Below are positions 47,621 through 50,734 of a stretch of 50,734 nucleotides of DNA, piece after piece. This DNA is from Streptomyces sabulosicollis (GTDB lineage: Bacteria > Actinomycetota > Actinomycetes > Streptomycetales > Streptomycetaceae). Where the stretch lies: assembly GCF_016103465.1 (NCBI RefSeq), contig NZ_JAEEAP010000010.1, positions 1 to 50,734 on the forward strand. Reading direction: 5' to 3'. Made by a program: the position numbers and the translations under genes. Under the pieces are notes generated by a model that saw only the letters and a program-made list of their open reading frames with translations, did not search any database and had not been told where the DNA came from. Position 1 is the stretch's first letter; each line of letters starts with the position of its first letter.

Positions 47621-48940
47621 TCAGGCGCCGTAGGAGTGGCTGGGGGCCCAGGTCAGGGGCCGTCCGGCGTACTTGGCCGCCCGGACGTCGCCGGAGCGGG
47701 CGTGGCCCTCGAAGAGCTCGGTGCGCGCCGCCCGGCCGCAGACCTCCCCCAGCCGTGCGCTCGACGCCGGGTCGGTGACCTGCTGGTAGGTGACCGTCTT
47801 GAGGTACTTACCGACCCACAGCCCACCGGTGTAGCGGGCCGCTCCGCGCGTGGGCAGCACATGGTTGGTGCCGATCACCTTGTCCCCGTAGGAGACGCAG
47901 GTCCCCTCGCCCAGGAACAGCGCGCCGAAGTTCCGCATGGCGTCCAGGGCCTTGCGGGGCTCGGCCGTGAGGATCTGGACGTGCTCGCTGGCGTAGGAGT
48001 CGGCCAGCGCGTACGCCTCGTCGAGGTCGTCGACGACATGGACCTCACCGTGGTCCCGCCAGGCGGGACCGGCCAGATCGCGGGTCGGCATGTCCGGCAG
48101 GATCTCGTCGACGTACGCGATGGTCTCGCGGCCGATCCGCTCCGAGGTGGTGATGAGCACCGCCGGGGAGTCCGGCCCGTGCTCGGCCTGGCTGAGCAGG
48201 TCCACGGCCGCGATGAACGGGTCGGCGTGCTCGTCGGCGACCACCAGGGTCTCGGTCGGCCCGGCGAACAGGTCGATGCCCACCTCGCCGAACAACTGCC
48301 GCTTGGCCTCGGCCACATACGCGTTGCCCGGCCCGGCCAGCAGGTCGACCTTGCTGATGCTCTCGGTGCCCAGGGCCATGGCGGCGATCGCCTGCACCCC
48401 GCCCAGCAGGTGGATCTCATCGGCTCCGGCCAGGTGCATGGCCGCGATCGTGGCATCGGGCACCTCGCCCCGGATGGGCGGGGTGCACGCCACGACCCTC
48501 GGCACCCCGGCGGTCCTGGCGGTCACGATGGTCATGTGCGCCGAGGCCAGCAGGGGGTAGCGGCCGCCGGGCACATAGGCACCGGCCGCGGCGACCGGGA
48601 TGTGCTTCTGCCCCAGCGAGACGCCGGGCAGCGTCTCCATCTCGAACTCGCTCAGGGAGGCCAGCTGCCGCTCCGCGAAGGTGCGCACCTGGCGCTGGAC
48701 GAAGCGGATGTCCTCCAGTACCTGCTCGGGCACGCGGGCGACGATCTCCTCGATCTCCTCCGCCGACAGCCGGAAGGACTCCGGCTCCCAGCGGTCGAAG
48801 CGGGCTGAGCAGTCGCGGACGGCGGCGTCACCGCGCGAGCGGATGTCGGAAATGATCCCGGCGACGGCGTCGGTGACCTCAGGGCTGCTGCTGCCGGGCG
48901 TGCGCTTCGCGGCGGCGGCGGCTTTCAGGGTCAGGACCAT
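47621..48940 (-). CDS. Histidinol dehydrogenase-family enzyme (sulfopropanediol dehydrogenase / HpsN-like)
   Basis: A 439-residue HisD-fold protein. Catalytic and metal residues seem intact: Gln/His of LLSQAEHGP, the Glu-His pair of SYASEHVQI, Asp in YGDKVIGTNH and the late His in LFEGHARS; nucleotide-site motifs are VPGGRYPLLASAHMT and AGPGNAYVAEAKRQLFG. It lies outside any his operon, next to a transporter and a LacI regulator, so it is probably a catabolic paralogue that oxidises an alcohol to a carboxylate in two steps, as HpsN does. Sulfopropanediol is only a family-based guess. It is divergent from lacI. Confidence 0.87.
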   Translation of the reverse strand: MVLTLKAAAAAKRTPGSSSPEVTDAVAGIISDIRSRGDAAVRDCSARFDRWEPESFRLSAEEIEEIVARVPEQVLEDIRFVQRQVRTFAERQLASLSEFEMETLPGVSLGQKHIPVAAAGAYVPGGRYPLLASAHMTIVTARTAGVPRVVACTPPIRGEVPDATIAAMHLAGADEIHLLGGVQAIAAMALGTESISKVDLLAGPGNAYVAEAKRQLFGEVGIDLFAGPTETLVVADEHADPFIAAVDLLSQAEHGPDSPAVLITTSERIGRETIAYVDEILPDMPTRDLAGPAWRDHGEVHVVDDLDEAYALADSYASEHVQILTAEPRKALDAMRNFGALFLGEGTCVSYGDKVIGTNHVLPTRGAARYTGGLWVGKYLKTVTYQQVTDPASSARLGEVCGRAARTELFEGHARSGDVRAAKYAGRPLTWAPSHSYGA

Positions 48941-48978
48941 GGCGGAGCCAATCTCTCGGCGCCCTGTTCGGACGCGTG

Positions 48979-49100
48979 GTTACGTATTCATGGGACCGTA
49001 CGCCCTCGCCGTGAATACGTAAACATGCCTCTCGAAGATCTTTTGCCGACGGTCCCGGCGGGGCGGCGGACGGGCGCGCCGCTAGGATGACTACGTAAAC
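48979..49100. promoter_or_regulatory. Three TACGTA-containing operator sites between the HisD-like gene and lacI
   Basis: GTTACGTATTCA at 48979-48990, and on the other strand GTTTACGTATTCA at 49024-49012 and GTTTACGTAGTCA at 49100-49088. The first two form an inverted pair; the third follows the probable lacI -10 box (TAGGAT, 49083-49088) and would cover its start site. The central CG fits LacI-family recognition. Confidence 0.75.
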
Positions 49101-49159
49101 ACCCCAAAGTGCCGCCGGGGCCGGACACGGCCCCGCGGATCCGGCCCTACGGAGGAGCT

Positions 49160-50161
49160 GTGGTCACCAGCCAGGACGTGGCCCGGCTGGCCGGAGTGTC
49201 GCAGGCGACCGTCTCCCGGGTGCTGCAGGGCAGCGCCAGGGTCTCCCCCGAGACCAGGGAACGCGTCCTGGCCGCCATGAAGCAGGCCGGGTACCACCCC
49301 AACGCGGCCGCCAGGGCCATGCGCACCCGGCGCGCCGGGACGATCGGCGTGGTCGTCGCGGACATCACCAACCCCTTCTATCCGCAGCTGCTGGAAGCGG
49401 TCAGCGATGAGCTCGACCGCGCCGGGCAGCGGATGACCCTGTGGAACGCCACCGGCCCGAGCGAGGGCGGCGCCCTCGAGGCCATCCGTGAAGGCGCGGT
49501 GGACGGGCTCCTGTTCACCACGGTGACCGAGATGTCCAAGCCGCTCGAAGAGGCGCTCCAGCGGAACGAACCCGTGGTGCTGCTCCACCGGGGGCTGGAC
49601 CACATCGGCTGCGACCAGGTCACCGCCGACAACGTGGCCGGGGGGCGGCTCGCCGCCCGGTACCTGGTGCGGGCCGGACACGAGCGCATCGGCTTCCTGC
49701 GGGGACCACAGTCGGCCAGCACCGCGCTCCACCGGGAGCGGGGCTTCCGCGAGACGCTCGACGAGCTCGGGCACCCGCTGCCGCCGGAGCTGGTGCGGCC
49801 GGGGGACTTCTCCCACGACACGGCGCGTGCGGCGATGCGCGAACTGCTCGACCGCCCGCAGCCCCCGTCCGCCGTCTTCTGCGCCAACGACCTCACCGCC
49901 CTCGGCGCCGTGGACGGGGCGATCTCGCTGGGTGTACGGGTGCCCGAGGACGTCTGGGTGGTCGGGTACGACGACATCGCCATGGCCGCGTGGGAGGCGT
50001 ACGGCCTGACCACGGTGCGGCAGCCGATCACGGACATGGCGCGGATGGCGGTGCGCATGCTGATCGAGCGGATCGAGGACCGTACGCTCCCCGCCCGGCG
50101 CCGCGAGTTCCCGGCCGAGCTGGTGGTCCGGCGGTCCACCGCCCATACGCCCGCTTCCTGA
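49160..50161 (+). CDS. LacI family transcriptional regulator
   Basis: A 333-residue repressor. The N-terminal HTH and hinge are VTSQDVARLAGVSQATVSRV and NAAARAMRTRRAGTIGVV; the effector domain has VADITNPFYPQLLEAVSDEL, AVFCANDLTALGAVDG, DVWVVGYDDIAMA and LTTVRQPITDMARMA. GTG 49160 is chosen for the GGAGGAG just upstream. It is divergent from the HisD-like/MFS unit and shares the three TACGTA sites with it, so it probably represses both and is released by the catabolic substrate. Confidence 0.93.
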   Translation: MVTSQDVARLAGVSQATVSRVLQGSARVSPETRERVLAAMKQAGYHPNAAARAMRTRRAGTIGVVVADITNPFYPQLLEAVSDELDRAGQRMTLWNATGPSEGGALEAIREGAVDGLLFTTVTEMSKPLEEALQRNEPVVLLHRGLDHIGCDQVTADNVAGGRLAARYLVRAGHERIGFLRGPQSASTALHRERGFRETLDELGHPLPPELVRPGDFSHDTARAAMRELLDRPQPPSAVFCANDLTALGAVDGAISLGVRVPEDVWVVGYDDIAMAAWEAYGLTTVRQPITDMARMAVRMLIERIEDRTLPARRREFPAELVVRRSTAHTPAS

Positions 50162-50205
50162 CGCGGTTCCTTCAGCGCGGCGGAACGGAACCCCTTCGGG
50201 CGCCG

Positions 50206-50234
50206 CCGCCCGGGTGCGGGGTGCTCCCGGGCGG
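50206..50234. terminator. Hairpin between convergent genes
   Basis: CCGCCCGGG (50206-50214) pairs with CCCGGGCGG (50226-50234) around an 11-nt loop, between lacI (+) and the SRPBCC gene (-). Confidence 0.5.
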
Positions 50235-50274
50235 GCGGCTCGTCGGATGCCCGGCGTGGCGACCCGTCAGGCGC

Positions 50275-50694
50275 TCAGCCGGCCAGGGTGTCGCGCAGGG
50301 CGGCGAGCCCGTCGGCGTAGATGCCGTGGAAGAGCGCGACGGCTTCGTCGTCGCTGACGCCGGTGGGGGTGAACGTCCCGGACCATTCGACGCGCGACGC
50401 GTCGGACCGGCCGGGGACCTCGCGCACGCGCAGCGTGGAGAGGTAGTCGGTCACCGGGAACGGCGCCTCCAGGATGGCGTAGCTGTACGAGCGCGCCGCG
50501 TCGTCGAAGGCCACGAGCCGCTCGACGATCACGCCGCCGTCCTCGTTCCGCAGTCGGCGGACGCGGCCGCCCTCGGCGGCGACGCTCTCGGAGATGTACG
50601 GCAGCCAGTCCGGCAGCGCGTCGAAGCCGCCGATCAGCTGCCACACCCGCTCGGGTGGTACGGGCAGATCGAGGGTCGCGGTGGTGGAGGCCAT
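50275..50694 (-). CDS. SRPBCC family protein (polyketide cyclase/dehydrase-like)
   Basis: A 139-residue START/Bet v1-like fold protein: TATLDLPVPPERVWQLIGGF, the DALPDWLPYISES segment, VIVERLVAFDDAARSYSYAI and ASRVEWSGTFTPTG. Such proteins bind hydrophobic ligands, and some act as cyclases or aromatases; small stand-alone members like this one have no assigned role. CAGGAG lies about 8 bp before the ATG. It is the last gene before the contig end. Confidence 0.88.
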   Translation of the reverse strand: MASTTATLDLPVPPERVWQLIGGFDALPDWLPYISESVAAEGGRVRRLRNEDGGVIVERLVAFDDAARSYSYAILEAPFPVTDYLSTLRVREVPGRSDASRVEWSGTFTPTGVSDDEAVALFHGIYADGLAALRDTLAG

Positions 50695-50722
50695 GGAAAT
50701 ACTCCTGTCGGGGTGGGGGGAG

Positions 50723-50734
50723 CTGTCTCTTATA
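50723..50734. other. Residual Tn5/Nextera mosaic-end sequence at the window end
   Basis: The final bases CTGTCTCTTATA are identical to the first 12 bases of the 19-bp Tn5 mosaic-end read-through sequence used in transposase-based libraries. They are probably not genomic. Confidence 0.75.

Noticed and set aside
47621-48940. Biosynthetic histidinol dehydrogenase (hisD)
   Set aside because: No other his gene is nearby, and the gene is paired with a transporter and a LacI regulator, which fits a catabolic paralogue better.

Overview
The window is about 50.7 kb of high-GC actinobacterial chromosome. It looks like Streptomyces or a close relative: coding sequence is GC-rich with strong third-position GC bias, GTG and TTG starts are frequent, and there are TANNNT -10 boxes a few bases upstream of start codons (leaderless-type promoters), long GC hairpins between convergent genes and many TetR/IclR/LysR/PaaX/ROK/LacI regulators. 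I see no rRNA, tRNA, CRISPR, transposase or phage gene. The first gene is cut by the left edge. The last 12 bases match the Tn5/Nextera mosaic end, so the window is probably a whole short-read contig.

Layout. (1) 1-4.1 kb: a truncated zinc alcohol dehydrogenase, a 2-keto-4-pentenoate hydratase-family gene, a decayed F420-reductase-like gene, and TetR and IclR regulators; three copies of one palindrome lie in front of tetR. (2) 4.1-8.8 kb: a small membrane protein, an FHA-domain protein bracketed by three copies of a palindromic 14-mer, a secreted PL7 alginate lyase and a membrane Ser/Thr kinase with an extracytoplasmic domain. (3) 8.8-12.9 kb: a DUF305 lipoprotein, a DUF1996 secreted protein behind a readable promoter and LacI-type operator, a DUF2165 membrane protein, and an AhpD-like gene plus ECF41 sigma factor with an exact ECF41-type promoter. 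(4) 12.9-16.2 kb: a cobalamin riboswitch followed by an ABC importer (binding protein, permease, ATPase); the permease N-terminus is built from a 15-bp tandem repeat.

(5) 16.5-31.2 kb, the largest block: aryl/acyl-CoA catabolism. On the + strand a LysR gene is followed by a CaiB CoA-transferase, enoyl-CoA hydratase, acetoacetate decarboxylase-family protein, 3-hydroxyacyl-CoA dehydrogenase and acyl-CoA dehydrogenase. On the - strand a cupin, TesB thioesterase, benzoate/2-aminobenzoate-type CoA ligase and a 793-residue flavin monooxygenase/old-yellow-enzyme fusion form a second unit. Divergent RidA and PaaX genes lie beside it. The set resembles the aerobic hybrid 2-aminobenzoyl-CoA (anthraniloyl-CoA) or salicylyl-CoA pathways.

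(6) 31.2-41.2 kb: a general-stress-type SDR with a SigB-like promoter, a secreted polysaccharide lyase, and a sugar-uptake operon (binding protein, two permeases, Gfo/Idh dehydrogenase, GH95-like hydrolase) divergent from a ROK regulator across an AT-rich inverted repeat. (7) 41.3-45.8 kb: a three-gene unit of a flavin amine oxidase, a ThDP decarboxylase (frameshifted here) and a PixA/AidA-family protein. (8) 46.1-50.7 kb: an MHS-type MFS transporter and a histidinol-dehydrogenase-like enzyme divergent from a LacI regulator across three TACGTA-containing sites, then an SRPBCC protein and the contig end.
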